In this document: positions 1 through 8,545 of the stretch, in pieces | Position numbering within the stretch: the first letter of the stretch is position 1 | How the letters are laid out: each line of letters opens with the position of its first letter | The notes under the pieces: generated by a model | What the model was told of the DNA's origin: nothing | The model's database searches: none | Seen by the model: the letters and a program-made list of their open reading frames with translations, nothing else | Assembly (NCBI RefSeq): GCF_000717175.1 | Contig: NZ_JNYD01000004.1 | Span: 124,001-188,000, forward strand | DNA: 64,000 nucleotides | Reading direction: 5' to 3' | Origin: Pseudonocardia autotrophica | GTDB taxonomy: Bacteria > Actinomycetota > Actinomycetes > Mycobacteriales > Pseudonocardiaceae | Made by a program: the position numbers and the translations under genes

Positions 1-116
1 CTGCGCCGGGGCTCGAACTTCTCCGGCGGCGGCTCGTGGTGCGCCTGCTGCTCGGGCGGCGGACCCTCCGGCTGCCCCGGCTTCCCGGGGTCGGCCGGGT
101 CGTCGGTGATGGTCAT
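1..116 (-). CDS. Partial CDS, proline-rich N-terminus of unknown protein
   Basis: Only the first 38 or so codons are inside the window; the gene runs off the left edge. The ATG at 116 overlaps the TGA of the upstream lipoprotein gene (ATGA, 4 nt), so the two are translationally coupled. The visible residues are rich in Pro, Glu, Gly and Gln with no recognisable motif, typical of a disordered N-terminal tail ahead of a membrane or catalytic domain. No function can be assigned. The frame and start are well supported by the overlap. Confidence 0.7.
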   Translation of the reverse strand, partial: MTITDDPADPGKPGQPEGPPPEQQAHHEPPPEKFEPRR

Positions 117-808
117 GGGCCCTCCCGAACCGTGAACGAGGAGACGACGCCGTCGATCTCGGACTGCCGCTTCTCGAAGCAGTCCGCCGAGCAGCGGGCC
201 AGCGCGAGGTAGAGCTTGCTGGCGTCGTCGTTGAGGTAGCCGGTCTGGTCGAAGATCTGCGGGGCACCGCCGTTGACCCGGTACGAGAACACCGTGTGCA
301 CGCCGCGGATCCCCTCGCCCGGGGTCAGCACCTGGTCCCCGAGCAGGGTGAAGCCGGTCAGCCCGCTCTGCTGGCCGCCCAGCTGCATCGTCTGGCGCGC
401 GGTGTCGGACACCGGGTAGATGAAGTCCCTGATCGTGTCGAGCGAGATCTGCCCGCGCGACTTCACCGGAATGGGCTGGACGGTCACCAGGATGGCCGGC
501 GACTCGGCGGACTCACCGATGATGTGGTTGAGCGACGGCTGCGCGTCGGAGTCGTACGCCTGGATCCACACGCCCTCGCTGGAGTCCTTCGCGGGCTCGA
601 CGCCGAGCTGGCTCTCCACCTCGTTCGGCGGGACCTGCTTCCACGACGTGGGCACCTTCAAGTAGGTACGGTCGGCGGAGTTGGTGACGTAGGTCCAGGA
701 CGGCGCCCCGCAGCCGGCGAGGAGCGCAACCACCATCCCCGTCGCCAGCAGCATCGGCGCGAGCAGCGCGGGCCCACGCCGTGCCCGGCGCCCCGCTCGT
801 CCTGCCAT
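113..808 (-). CDS. Putative secreted lipoprotein
   Basis: The protein has about 231 residues and an N-terminal Arg-rich segment. A hydrophobic stretch follows, ending in a lipobox (Leu-Leu-Ala-Gly-Cys) near residue 34, so it should be lipidated and anchored outside the membrane. The rest is soluble and contains two Cys late in the chain (Cys-Ser-Ala-Asp-Cys). It resembles the LpqN/Lpp-like lipoproteins common in actinobacteria, but no family can be named with certainty. The ATG at 808 is preferred to an upstream GTG at 823, because a GGGGAGGG ribosome site sits about 5 nt before the ATG. It is coupled to the next gene by a 4-nt overlap. Function unknown. Confidence 0.75.
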   Translation of the reverse strand: MAGRAGRRARRGPALLAPMLLATGMVVALLAGCGAPSWTYVTNSADRTYLKVPTSWKQVPPNEVESQLGVEPAKDSSEGVWIQAYDSDAQPSLNHIIGESAESPAILVTVQPIPVKSRGQISLDTIRDFIYPVSDTARQTMQLGGQQSGLTGFTLLGDQVLTPGEGIRGVHTVFSYRVNGGAPQIFDQTGYLNDDASKLYLALARCSADCFEKRQSEIDGVVSSFTVREGP

Positions 809-1230
809 GGAGCCCTCCCCCACCGTGACTCTTCCGTGACCTTCGAGTATGCGGCACGAAACGTCCCCGACACTGCACCGTTCAGGTTGCGAAGGCGTTT
901 CCCACTGCCCGAAGTGTGACCTCTGCGGCCGTCGTGGGCCACGCTAGGGGCGGAGGGGTCAACGGCCGGTGAGGGGGTGACCTCCCGGGCCCCGCCGCGC
1001 GCCCTGCGCCGTGCGGACACGGTCGGTCTGCGAGCGGTGGCGGTGGGCGACCGTCCGGCGCACTCGCGGCCCGAATCTGAGGGGGTTGCTCGGCGTTCGG
1101 AGCAATTGCCCGGGCGTTCGGATCATTTTCGCGCCCGTCGCCGACCGCCGGGCCCGCCCCGGGCGCCGTCGCCCGGCGGGCCCTTAAGCTTCCGTACCCC
1201 TCGGGCGGGCCTTGCCTACCGTCCTTCGCC
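809..1230. promoter_or_regulatory. Divergent intergenic region with direct repeats
   Basis: This 422-bp gap separates the lipoprotein gene (minus) from the flavocytochrome gene (plus) and has no convincing ORF. It contains a direct repeat GGCGTTCGGA at 1092-1101 and 1113-1122, spaced 21 bp (two helical turns). It lies beside one of the few AT-rich stretches here, so it may be an operator or promoter element. No clear -10/-35 pair can be assigned. Confidence 0.35.
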
Positions 1231-2568
1231 GTGGACAGGACGACGGTCTCGGCGGCCCCGGCGGCGGGCGCCCGCACGGCATGGGTGACGGCACTGCTCG
1301 CGGTGCTGGCCGGCCCCGCGCTGGTGCACCTGCTGACCTCCGAGCCCATGGGCATGTGGCGGCAGCTGTCGTCCGTCACCGGGCTCGTGGCCCTGTCCGC
1401 GCTCGTCTGCACCGCCGCGCTGCCGTCCCGGCTGCGCGGGCTGACCCGGGCCTTCGGCATCGAGACCGTCGTCGGGCTGCACCGCCAGCTCGGCATCCTC
1501 TCCGCGGTCCTCATCGCGGTGCACCTGGCGGCCGTCGTCGCGGCCAACCCCACCCAGGTCTCGCTGCTGATGGTGTCCACCGCGCCGAACCGGGCCCGCG
1601 CGGCCGTCGCCGCCACGGTGTCGATCGCGCTGCTGGTCGTGCTGGCGCTCTACCGGCGCAGGTTCAACCTGCGCTACGAGGTCTGGCGCTGGCTGCACGT
1701 GATGCTGGCCGTGTTCGTGCTGGGCGGCTCCGCACTGCACGTCCTGTGGCTGCAGCACCTGGTGAACGACGCCGTGATGGGCCCGATCCTCACCGCGCTC
1801 GGCATGCTCGTCGTGGTCGTGTTCACGATGCGCTGGTGGGGCCGGTCGGTGCTCGAGCACGGCGGCGAGTTCGTCGTGCAGGCGGTGCGGGCCGAGAACC
1901 CGACCGTGACCACGCTGGTGCTGTCCCCGCGCGACGGCGGCGAGGGCCTGCGTTTCTCGCCCGGCCAGTTCGCCTGGGTGCGGCTGCAGCGCTCGGCGGT
2001 GGAGGAGCACCCCTTCACCATCGCCAGCAGCGCGCACGACCCGCGGTACACCGAGTTCACCATCCGCGGCACGGGCGACTTCGCGACCGGCGTGCGCGAC
2101 CTGCGCCCCGGCGAGTCGGTGTGGGTCGACGGCCCGTACGGCTCCTTCACCTGCGACGACGTCCCGGCCGCCGGCCTGGTCCTGATCGCCGGCGGCGTGG
2201 GCATCACCCCGATGATGAGCATGCTGCGCACCGCGGCGGACCGCGGCGACCAGCGGCCGCACCGGCTGATCTACGTCGCCCGCGACACCGGCGACCTGCT
2301 GTTCCGCGACGAGCTCGCGATGCTGCGCAGCTACCTCGACCTGGAGGTCACCGAGGTCCTCCGCCGGCCGTCCGCGGCCTGGACGGGCGCGACGGGCGAG
2401 ATCGACGTCGCGCTGCTGACCAGCGTCCTGCGCACCCTCGACGTGGGCGCGCGCAACGACTACTTCCTCTGCGGTCCGCCCTCGATGGTCTCCGACGTGC
2501 ACGGCGCACTGACCGTCATGGGCGTGGCCGACGACCACATCCACACCGAGCAGTTCGACATGGCCTGA
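1231..2568 (+). CDS. Ferric-reductase-like transmembrane flavocytochrome
   Basis: The protein has 445 residues. The first 210 or so form about six membrane helices with paired His (His-Arg-Gln-Leu-Gly...Val-His; Trp-Leu-His...Leu-His), the pattern of b-type haem ligands in ferric reductase/NOX-like domains. A cytoplasmic FAD domain follows, with His-Pro-Phe-Thr-Ile. Then comes a pyridine-nucleotide domain with Gly-Gly-Val-Gly-Ile-Thr-Pro near residue 330 and a Cys-Gly-Pro-Pro near the C-terminus. The family moves electrons from NAD(P)H through FAD and haem across the membrane; the acceptor cannot be read from sequence. The GTG start has no evident ribosome site, so a leaderless message is possible. 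It is followed by a separate DUF4142 gene. Confidence 0.85.
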   Translation: MDRTTVSAAPAAGARTAWVTALLAVLAGPALVHLLTSEPMGMWRQLSSVTGLVALSALVCTAALPSRLRGLTRAFGIETVVGLHRQLGILSAVLIAVHLAAVVAANPTQVSLLMVSTAPNRARAAVAATVSIALLVVLALYRRRFNLRYEVWRWLHVMLAVFVLGGSALHVLWLQHLVNDAVMGPILTALGMLVVVVFTMRWWGRSVLEHGGEFVVQAVRAENPTVTTLVLSPRDGGEGLRFSPGQFAWVRLQRSAVEEHPFTIASSAHDPRYTEFTIRGTGDFATGVRDLRPGESVWVDGPYGSFTCDDVPAAGLVLIAGGVGITPMMSMLRTAADRGDQRPHRLIYVARDTGDLLFRDELAMLRSYLDLEVTEVLRRPSAAWTGATGEIDVALLTSVLRTLDVGARNDYFLCGPPSMVSDVHGALTVMGVADDHIHTEQFDMA

Positions 2569-2725
2569 TCCCCGACCCCCTCCGCCGGCCGGTGCCGCCC
2601 GGCGGGGGAACCGATCCCGACGACCCCGCACCGTGCCGACGGTCGCTCCGCTCCACCCGGCCACGCTCCCCCTCGCGGCCGGCACGCACCCGCTCCCCAC
2701 GGGCCGCTCCCCGAAAGGTCCATCG

Positions 2726-4057
2726 ATGTTGCACCGCATCCCGCGTTCCGTGCGCTGGGCCCTGCTCGTCGCCGTCCTCGGCGCCGTCACGGTGTCCGTC
2801 CTGCAGTCCTGGACGTCCGGCGCGCCCGGCACCGGCGGCTGGCAGCAGACCCAGTGGGGTCCGCTCGGACCCGCCGACCGCGACCTGCTGATCAAGGTCC
2901 GGCAGGCCGGCCTGTGGGAGGCGCCGACCGGTCAGCAGATGGCCCAGCAGGCCACCAACCAGCAGGTGCGCGAGACCGGTCAGCACCTCGCCGAGCAGCA
3001 CGCCGTGCTCGACCAGATCGACCGCGAGGTCGCGGACAAGCTGGGCGTGCAGCTGCCGAGCCGGCCGACGGACCAGCAGATCGGCTGGATGAACCAGATC
3101 ACGAACACGACCGGCACGGACTACGACAAGACCGCCGTGCAGATCGTGCGCGAGGCGCACGGCAACGTGCTGCCGGTCATCGCCCAGGTCCGGGTCGGGA
3201 CCCGCAACGAGCTAGTCCGGCAGTTCGCCGACACCTCGTTCCAGTACGTGACCGGGCACATCGCGATGCTCGAGGCCACCGGCCTCGTCGACTACTCGGC
3301 CCTGCCCGAGTCGCCCTCGCCGGGCCTGCTCAGCGGCGCCACCAGGCCCGCCGACATGATCGTCCCCGCGATCGTGTTCCTGGCCTGCGCCGGTGCCGCG
3401 ATCGGCCTGCTGGTCACCCTGCGCCGTGGCAAGAAGAAGGCCCCGACCGCCGCGGCCCCGGCCACCGGCAGCCAGCTCGCGGCCCTGCACTCCGCACCGG
3501 TGCTCACCATTCCGGCTCCGCGGGAGGAGTCGTCGGGCCGACGCGGCAAGCGCGCCCCGCTGCCGGTGGGCGGCGCCGCCCAGCCCTCGGGCGCGACCTC
3601 GACCGGCGGCCACCGTGCCCGGCGGCGCGGGTCGCAGGGCGGTTCGCACAGCGGCGGCCTGCGGGTCGACGACTCCGGCGGCTTCCGCGTCGACGACTCG
3701 GGCGGCTTCCGCCGCGCCGACACCGGCGGCCACCGGCTGACCCGGTCGGCCTCGGACACCGGCGGCCACCGCGTCCGGAACGCGGCCGACACCGGCGGCT
3801 TCCCCACCGCCCGCACCGCGACGGCCGTCAGCGACTCCGGCGGCTTCCCCTCCGTGTCCGACACGGGCTCGCACCGGCGGCGCCGCGGCGCCGACTCGGG
3901 CGGGTTCCGCTTCGACGACCTGCTCGGTTCCGACCGGGCCGGCCAGACCGGCGGCCACCGCGTGCCGCGCCCCACCGACACCGGCGGCCACCGGCTCGAC
4001 GAGTCCGACCCGGCCGCCCGCTCCCCCCGATCCGCTACCCGAGGAATGACCCGCTGA
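2726..4057 (+). CDS. DUF4142 membrane protein with SGGF/TGGH repeat tail
   Basis: The protein has 443 residues. An N-terminal hydrophobic segment (residues about 8-25) is followed by a helical DUF4142 domain (about 50-200), rich in Gln and Glu, and a membrane helix near 212-232. A basic patch (RRGKKK) then leads into a C-terminal tail of about 190 residues. The tail carries about 12 copies of a short motif of type Asp-(Ser/Thr)-Gly-Gly-(Phe/His)-Arg, separated by basic or Asp-rich spacers. DUF4142 should face outside and the tail should be cytoplasmic. The ATG at 2726 follows GAAAGG by 7 nt and is preferred over upstream in-frame starts. Its TGA overlaps the next start (TGATG). The tail function is unknown; protein or nucleic-acid binding, or Ser/Thr phosphorylation, is inference. 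Confidence 0.8.
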   Translation: MLHRIPRSVRWALLVAVLGAVTVSVLQSWTSGAPGTGGWQQTQWGPLGPADRDLLIKVRQAGLWEAPTGQQMAQQATNQQVRETGQHLAEQHAVLDQIDREVADKLGVQLPSRPTDQQIGWMNQITNTTGTDYDKTAVQIVREAHGNVLPVIAQVRVGTRNELVRQFADTSFQYVTGHIAMLEATGLVDYSALPESPSPGLLSGATRPADMIVPAIVFLACAGAAIGLLVTLRRGKKKAPTAAAPATGSQLAALHSAPVLTIPAPREESSGRRGKRAPLPVGGAAQPSGATSTGGHRARRRGSQGGSHSGGLRVDDSGGFRVDDSGGFRRADTGGHRLTRSASDTGGHRVRNAADTGGFPTARTATAVSDSGGFPSVSDTGSHRRRRGADSGGFRFDDLLGSDRAGQTGGHRVPRPTDTGGHRLDESDPAARSPRSATRGMTR

Positions 4058-5061
4058 TGGCAACCCGGACCGACACCCCAGACACCCCCGAGACCCCCCG
4101 CGTCGGGCGCACCGCCCGGTCCGCCCGCCTTCGGCGCGTCCTGCTGACCACCGCGGCCGCCGCCATGCTCGTCGTCCCGACGGCCTGCGGGTACGCCGCC
4201 GCCGCCGACCGGATCCCGACCGGCGGCAGCGGGCAGGCCTCCCGGTCCGCCGCGCCGGTCGCCGACCAGGAGGACCAGGACGCAGCCGGGACCGGGGACG
4301 CCGCCGGTGCCGCGGAGGACGCCGCCGGCACCGACGACGCCGCCGCCGACGCGCAGCAGCAGGCCCGCGGCGGGCAGAACCGCGCCGACCAGGCGGACGC
4401 GAACGCGCGCAACGGCCAGCAGAACGGGGGCCAGGCCGCCGCGGAGGAGGCCCAGGGCGACGAGCAGGCCGCCGGGGAGGACGCGCAGGCCGCCGACCAG
4501 GGCGGCGGCGAGAAGATCAACGGTCTCGACGTCCTCGCCCGCGACTGCTCGAAGAGCAACCTGCCCCCGCACGACGGGTTCCAGAAGGGCGACCGCTGCG
4601 TCTCCACCGAGTTCGGCGAGGTCGGTGACGCCGCCCAGAACCCGTCCCTGCTGATCACGAAGTTCCCGCAGCAGGTACAGGCGAACCAGCCCTTCAGCAT
4701 CGACGTGACCACGAGCAACCTCAAGCGCGACCGGTTCCTCGGTGCCGCGGCCGGCGGCTACTACCTGGAGAGCTCGCTGCTCGACGAGAACGGCATCCAG
4801 CGCGGCCACTTCCACACGGCCTGCCGGATGATCTCGCTCGACGAGGCCCCCGCCGCGGGCGACAAGCCGGCCTTCTTCGTGGCCACCCAGGACAACAAGG
4901 GCGGCGCCGGCGAGAGCACGGTGACCATCGACGTCACGGGGCTGCCGAAGGGCACCGCCCAGTGCAGCTCGTGGGCCGGTGACGGCTCGCACCGCATCCC
5001 GATGATGGAGCGGGCCGACCAGACCCCGGCCTTCGACTCGGTCCGCATCCGGGTCGTCTGA
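4057..5061 (+). CDS. Secreted acidic/Ala-rich protein, Pecanex-like-1 type annotation
   Basis: The protein has 334 residues. A Thr/Arg-rich N-terminus and a hydrophobic segment (about 30-46) end at a Cys (Thr-Ala-Cys-Gly), which may be a signal peptide or a non-canonical lipobox. Residues about 55-155 are low complexity (Ala, Gln, Asp, Glu, Gly). The C-terminal 180 residues form a folded domain with four Cys and a His-Phe-His motif. Similar actinobacterial proteins are often labelled Pecanex-like protein 1, a name that carries no function. It is coupled by a TGATG overlap to the DUF4142 gene, so the two are likely co-translated and may act together at the envelope. An inverted repeat follows the stop. 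Confidence 0.7.
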   Translation: MATRTDTPDTPETPRVGRTARSARLRRVLLTTAAAAMLVVPTACGYAAAADRIPTGGSGQASRSAAPVADQEDQDAAGTGDAAGAAEDAAGTDDAAADAQQQARGGQNRADQADANARNGQQNGGQAAAEEAQGDEQAAGEDAQAADQGGGEKINGLDVLARDCSKSNLPPHDGFQKGDRCVSTEFGEVGDAAQNPSLLITKFPQQVQANQPFSIDVTTSNLKRDRFLGAAAGGYYLESSLLDENGIQRGHFHTACRMISLDEAPAAGDKPAFFVATQDNKGGAGESTVTIDVTGLPKGTAQCSSWAGDGSHRIPMMERADQTPAFDSVRIRVV

Positions 5062-5067
5062 CCCCGG

Positions 5068-5089
5068 CGGGGGCCGGAGCCGGCCCCCG
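5068..5089. terminator. Hairpin between convergent genes
   Basis: Ten-base arms CGGGGGCCGG and CCGGCCCCCG flank a 2-nt centre, which gives a strong GC hairpin just after the stop of the secreted protein gene and before the end of pyrE on the other strand. There is no T tract. It probably serves as a bidirectional terminator. Confidence 0.6.
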
Positions 5090-5154
5090 TCCTGCCCGAA
5101 GACCCGGTACGACGGCCGGGAATGGGGCGGGCCGGGCGGGGGTCGGGACCTCTT

Positions 5155-5739
5155 CTACAGCCCCAGGTCGGCGAGGCCGAGGAGCGCGCGGTACTGCGCG
5201 CCCTCGGCCTCGATCGCTTCCCGGGCCCCGGTGGCGCGGTCGACCACGGTCGCCACGCCGACGACGGTGGCCCCGGCCTCGCGCACGGCGCGGACGGCCT
5301 GCAGCACCGACCCGCCCGTCGTGGAGGTGTCCTCGACGACGAGCACCGGCCGGCCCGTGATGTCCGGGCCCTCGATCAGCCGCTGCAGCCCGTGCTCCTT
5401 GGTCGACTTGCGGACCACGAACGCGTCGACGGGCGGGACCCCCGGGTCGGCGGCCCGCTCGGCCGCGGCGGCGTGCAGCACGGCGTCGGCGACCGGGTCC
5501 GCGCCCAGGGTCAACCCGCCGACGGCGGAGTACCCCCAGTCCGCGGTCAGCGTGCGCAGCAGCCGGCCGACCAGCGGAGCGGCCTCGTGGTGCAGCGTGA
5601 CCCGGCGCAGGTCGACGTAGTAGTCGGCCTCGCGGCCGGAGGACAGCGTGACCTTCCCGTGCACGACCCCGTGCTCGCGCACGAGCTCGGCCAGCCGCAG
5701 CCGGTCGGTGTCGTCGGTGGGGTCGGTGGCGGTGCTCAT
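5155..5739 (-). CDS. pyrE: Orotate phosphoribosyltransferase
   Basis: The protein has 194 residues, normal for the actinobacterial enzyme. It converts orotate and PRPP to orotidine 5'-phosphate in pyrimidine synthesis, in the cytoplasm. The PRPP-binding signature Val-Val-Glu-Asp-Thr-Ser-Thr-Thr-Gly-Gly-Ser is visible near residue 133, with the loop region (Arg-Lys-Ser-Thr-Lys-Glu-His) before it. The ATG at 5739 lies 3 nt after the stop of the SDR gene, so the two are in one transcript. In M. tuberculosis pyrE also lies close to clpB, which matches the order here. Confidence 0.95.
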   Translation of the reverse strand: MSTATDPTDDTDRLRLAELVREHGVVHGKVTLSSGREADYYVDLRRVTLHHEAAPLVGRLLRTLTADWGYSAVGGLTLGADPVADAVLHAAAAERAADPGVPPVDAFVVRKSTKEHGLQRLIEGPDITGRPVLVVEDTSTTGGSVLQAVRAVREAGATVVGVATVVDRATGAREAIEAEGAQYRALLGLADLGL

Positions 5740-5742
5740 GCT

Positions 5743-6513
5743 TCAGCGCTCCCGGTCGAAGGTGGCGACCAGCCGGCGGACCACGCGGCGCGGCAGCACG
5801 CCCACCACCGACGAGATCGCCTTGTACTGCAGGCTCGGGACGGACACGACGCGCCCGTCGGCGAGGTCGGCGAGGCAGTCGTCGACCACCCGGGCGGCGT
5901 CGAGCCACAGCGGCCCGGTGCGCGCGCCGACGTCGATGCCGGCGCGCTCGTGGAACTCCGTGCGGACGAACCCGGGGCAGAGGGCCAGCGCCCGCACCCC
6001 GGTGCCGGCCAGCGACGCGGCGACGCCCTCGGTGAAGGCGGTGACCCACGCCTTGTCGGCGGTGTAGGTCGAGCCGCTGCCCGGCAGGAACCCCGCCACG
6101 CTCGACACGTTGACTATCGAGCCGCGGCCGCGGTCGACCATTCCCGGCACGACCGCCCGGGTCAGGTGCAGCACCGCGGTGACGTTGAGGTCGTGCTGCG
6201 CCTGCAGGTCCTCGGCGGACGTGGCGAGGAAGCTGCCCCGCTGGCCCATGCCGGCGTTGTTCACCAGCAGGTCCACCGGGGAGCGGTCGGGGTCGGCGAG
6301 CCGGCGGACCACGCGGGCGCGCTCGTCCGGCGCGGTCAGGTCGGCGGGCAGGACCTCCACCGAGACACCCGCCTCGCGGTACCGTGCGGCCGCCTCCTCG
6401 AGGCGCTCGACGGTGCGGGCCACGAGCACGAGGTCGCGCCCCTCGGCGGCGAGCCGGTCGGCGAACGCGGCACCGATGCCGGAGGTGGCGCCGGTGATCA
6501 GGACGGAGGGCAC
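5743..6513 (-). CDS. SDR family NAD(P)-dependent oxidoreductase
   Basis: The protein has 256 residues and is a classical short-chain dehydrogenase. It has the Rossmann motif Thr-Gly-Ala-Thr-Ser-Gly-Ile-Gly at the N-terminus, Asn-Asn-Ala-Gly near residue 90, catalytic Ser in Asn-Val-Ser-Ser, and Tyr-Thr-Ala-Asp-Lys. The C-terminal part is basic and resembles the membrane-associated ketoacyl/steroid-type SDRs, but the substrate cannot be read. The GTG at 6513 was chosen because it lies just before the first beta strand; no good ribosome site is seen. It is followed by pyrE after 3 nt. Confidence 0.88.
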   Translation of the reverse strand: MPSVLITGATSGIGAAFADRLAAEGRDLVLVARTVERLEEAAARYREAGVSVEVLPADLTAPDERARVVRRLADPDRSPVDLLVNNAGMGQRGSFLATSAEDLQAQHDLNVTAVLHLTRAVVPGMVDRGRGSIVNVSSVAGFLPGSGSTYTADKAWVTAFTEGVAASLAGTGVRALALCPGFVRTEFHERAGIDVGARTGPLWLDAARVVDDCLADLADGRVVSVPSLQYKAISSVVGVLPRRVVRRLVATFDRER

Positions 6514-6545
6514 GCGGGCGACACTAGTCGGCCCGGGGGCCGGGC

Positions 6546-7223
6546 TCAGCTGCCCGTGGTGTGGCGTGTGCCGTCGAGCGCGTGCTCGAGGGCGGTCGCG
6601 ACCTCGGCGAGGTCGGCGAGCAGGTCCTGGCCGCGCTCCGGGGTGACGTCGACCGGCGCCGCGGCGAGCACCCAGGTGTCCTCGGCCCAGAGCAGCTCGA
6701 TGTCGTCCCCCACCGCGTCGGCGGCGTCGGCCACCCGCGCGGTGAGCAGCGGGCGGATGGCCTCGGCGTCGGAGACGAAGGAGTACCGCTCGCCCACCGG
6801 CTCGAGCAGGTCCAGCCCGGCGCCGTCCGTCTCGGGCAGCGGGGCCGACGGCAGCCGCAGCTCGACGGCCGCCGGCAGGCCCTCGCGCAGCTGCACGGCC
6901 ACGACCACGGCGTTGACCGTGCCCTGCTGTTCGTGGTCGAAGATGAAGCCGTGCCGGCCGCCCTCCGGCGTGGGGACGGTGCCGCTGGCCAGGTTGCGGG
7001 CGATGCCCGGCCCGCCGTTCTGCACGGTCCCGTAGCGCCAGCGGCTGGGCAGCACCGGGTCGCTGTCGAGGTACTCCCAGTCGTGCAGCGCGGCCCATCG
7101 CCTGCGGTCACGCACCCCGGGCTCCCCGGCCCCGCCGCGCCGGCGGTCGGCGAGGAGCAGCGCGGCGCCGGCGAACAGCGCGACCACGGCGATCACGAAC
7201 CAGACCCACGACGGAACACCCAC
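6546..7223 (-). CDS. Membrane-anchored conserved hypothetical protein
   Basis: The protein has 225 residues. One N-terminal membrane helix (residues about 5-25) is followed by an Arg-rich stop-transfer segment. A soluble domain of about 190 residues then begins Trp-Ala-Ala-Leu-His-Asp-Trp-Glu-Tyr. The domain is probably cytoplasmic and has no catalytic motif that I recognise. It starts with GTG and ends 32 nt before the SDR gene. M. tuberculosis has a conserved membrane/secreted protein gene in a similar spot between pyrE and clpB, which may be the counterpart (inference). Confidence 0.7.
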   Translation of the reverse strand: MGVPSWVWFVIAVVALFAGAALLLADRRRGGAGEPGVRDRRRWAALHDWEYLDSDPVLPSRWRYGTVQNGGPGIARNLASGTVPTPEGGRHGFIFDHEQQGTVNAVVVAVQLREGLPAAVELRLPSAPLPETDGAGLDLLEPVGERYSFVSDAEAIRPLLTARVADAADAVGDDIELLWAEDTWVLAAAPVDVTPERGQDLLADLAEVATALEHALDGTRHTTGS

Positions 7224-7334
7224 GCGGCGACCCTAGCGCCGCAGGCCCGGAACGTGCGGGAACGCCACGATCACCCGTCCGGGGAAGACGGCCGAACGGG
7301 CCGGACGGGCGCCGAACGGCACATCGGACCGTCC

Positions 7335-8228
7335 TCACGCGAGCGGCCGCGCGGGCTCGGCCCAGCCCGCGCGCACGCCGTCGGCCTTCGCGCCCTCCTT
7401 CCCCGTCTCGACGACGGCGTCCCGGCCGAGGCCGAGCAGCGCGTCGCCGGAGCCGCCGAGGGGTTCGAGGATCCGGGCCGCGCCGGGCACGGCGAACCGG
7501 CCCGTGACCTGCGAGAAGGTGGCGAGGAGGGCACCGAGGGCCGCCCGCGCCTCGTCGAGCCAGGAGAGCAGCGTGCGGATCCCGTCGGCGATCCGCGCGG
7601 CGAGGATCGCGGCCTCGCCGACCGCGGAGGCGACGGCGAGCGGGGTGAGGGTGCCGGCGCTCGCGATCGAGGCCACCGCCCAGCGGGCGAGGTCCCAGAG
7701 GAACCCGGCGACCGTGTCGCGGATCAGCGCCCGCTCGGCCCCGATCGTCGCCCCGACCTCCAGCAGCCGGTCGGCCACGGCCGCGCAGCCGGCGGCGAGG
7801 CCGGTCAGCGCCTCCGCGTCCCGGGCGGCCGCGGCGCGCGCGGCGTCGGCCGCCGAACCGGTCCAGCCCCCGAGATCCGGGCGGACGCGCTCTGCCGCCT
7901 CGGCAGCCGCAGCCCGAGCCCCGCGGTGCCAGTCCGTGGCCCGCGCGACGACCTCGGCCGGGTTCCCGGCGAGCCGGTCGAGGGGCTCGCGGAGGAACCC
8001 GACGTGCTCGATCAGCCAGCCGATCCCGGCCGTGGCGAGCTCGCCGAAGGGGTCCGCGACGAACCCGAGCGCGTCGAGCCCGGCCCCCGCCGCCGTCCAC
8101 GCCAGCGCGGCCGGGTCGGGCCGGTCGACCGCGGCCGCGTCGGCGAGGTCGGCCACGCTCGACGCCAGACCAGCGCCGTCGAACGTCCCGGGCGCCGCGG
8201 CCGGCGTGGGCGTGAAGGGCGCGGTCAC
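7335..8228 (-). CDS. WXG100/PPE-like ESX-associated helical protein
   Basis: The protein has 297 residues, is very rich in Ala and is almost entirely helical. A Trp-Thr-Gly sequence in Gly-Gly-Trp-Thr-Gly-Ser-Ala-Ala-Asp-Ala (about residues 121-130) matches the WxG turn between the two helices of WXG100-type proteins. A hydrophobic segment (about 180-215) follows. These features suggest a substrate or partner of a type VII (ESX) secretion system. The GTG at 8228 overlaps the stop of the preceding gene (GTGA). No ESX ATPase or membrane component is in the window, so any export machinery must be elsewhere. Confidence 0.65.
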   Translation of the reverse strand: MTAPFTPTPAAAPGTFDGAGLASSVADLADAAAVDRPDPAALAWTAAGAGLDALGFVADPFGELATAGIGWLIEHVGFLREPLDRLAGNPAEVVARATDWHRGARAAAAEAAERVRPDLGGWTGSAADAARAAAARDAEALTGLAAGCAAVADRLLEVGATIGAERALIRDTVAGFLWDLARWAVASIASAGTLTPLAVASAVGEAAILAARIADGIRTLLSWLDEARAALGALLATFSQVTGRFAVPGAARILEPLGGSGDALLGLGRDAVVETGKEGAKADGVRAGWAEPARPLA

Positions 8229-8545
8229 GGCGAGGCCGGCCCGGTCGCCCGCTCCAGCGCGAGGGCCGCGGCCAGGTCGGCCTCCCGGTAGGTCGCGGCC
8301 GCCTCCCGCGCCGACGCCGCGGCGGCGACCAGGCCCCGCCGCGCGGCCTCCAGCACGGCCACCCCGGCCTCGGCCGCCTCGCTCGCCGCCCCCGCGAACA
8401 GCCGCCCGACCAGCCCGAACGCGTCGGGCGACAGGACGCCCGGGCCGGGCATCCCGCCGGCGAGCCGCCGCTCGGCTGCCTCGAGCGTGGCGGCGTGGGC
8501 CTCCAGCACCGCGGGGTCCACCGCGAACCCGTCGGACACGCTCAC
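8225..8545 (-). CDS. EspC-like ESX-associated protein
   Basis: The protein has 106 residues: an Ala-rich two-helix protein beginning with Ser-Asp-Gly-Phe-Ala-Val-Asp-Pro. This resembles the actinobacterial type VII secretion-associated EspC/excreted virulence factor family, which pairs with WXG-type partners. The GTG at 8545 overlaps the TGA of the YbaB-like gene, and its own TGA overlaps the next GTG, so all three genes form a translationally coupled operon. The probable role is as a small secreted or chaperone-type partner of the following 297-residue protein. Confidence 0.7.
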   Translation of the reverse strand: MSVSDGFAVDPAVLEAHAATLEAAERRLAGGMPGPGVLSPDAFGLVGRLFAGAASEAAEAGVAVLEAARRGLVAAAASAREAAATYREADLAAALALERATGPASP

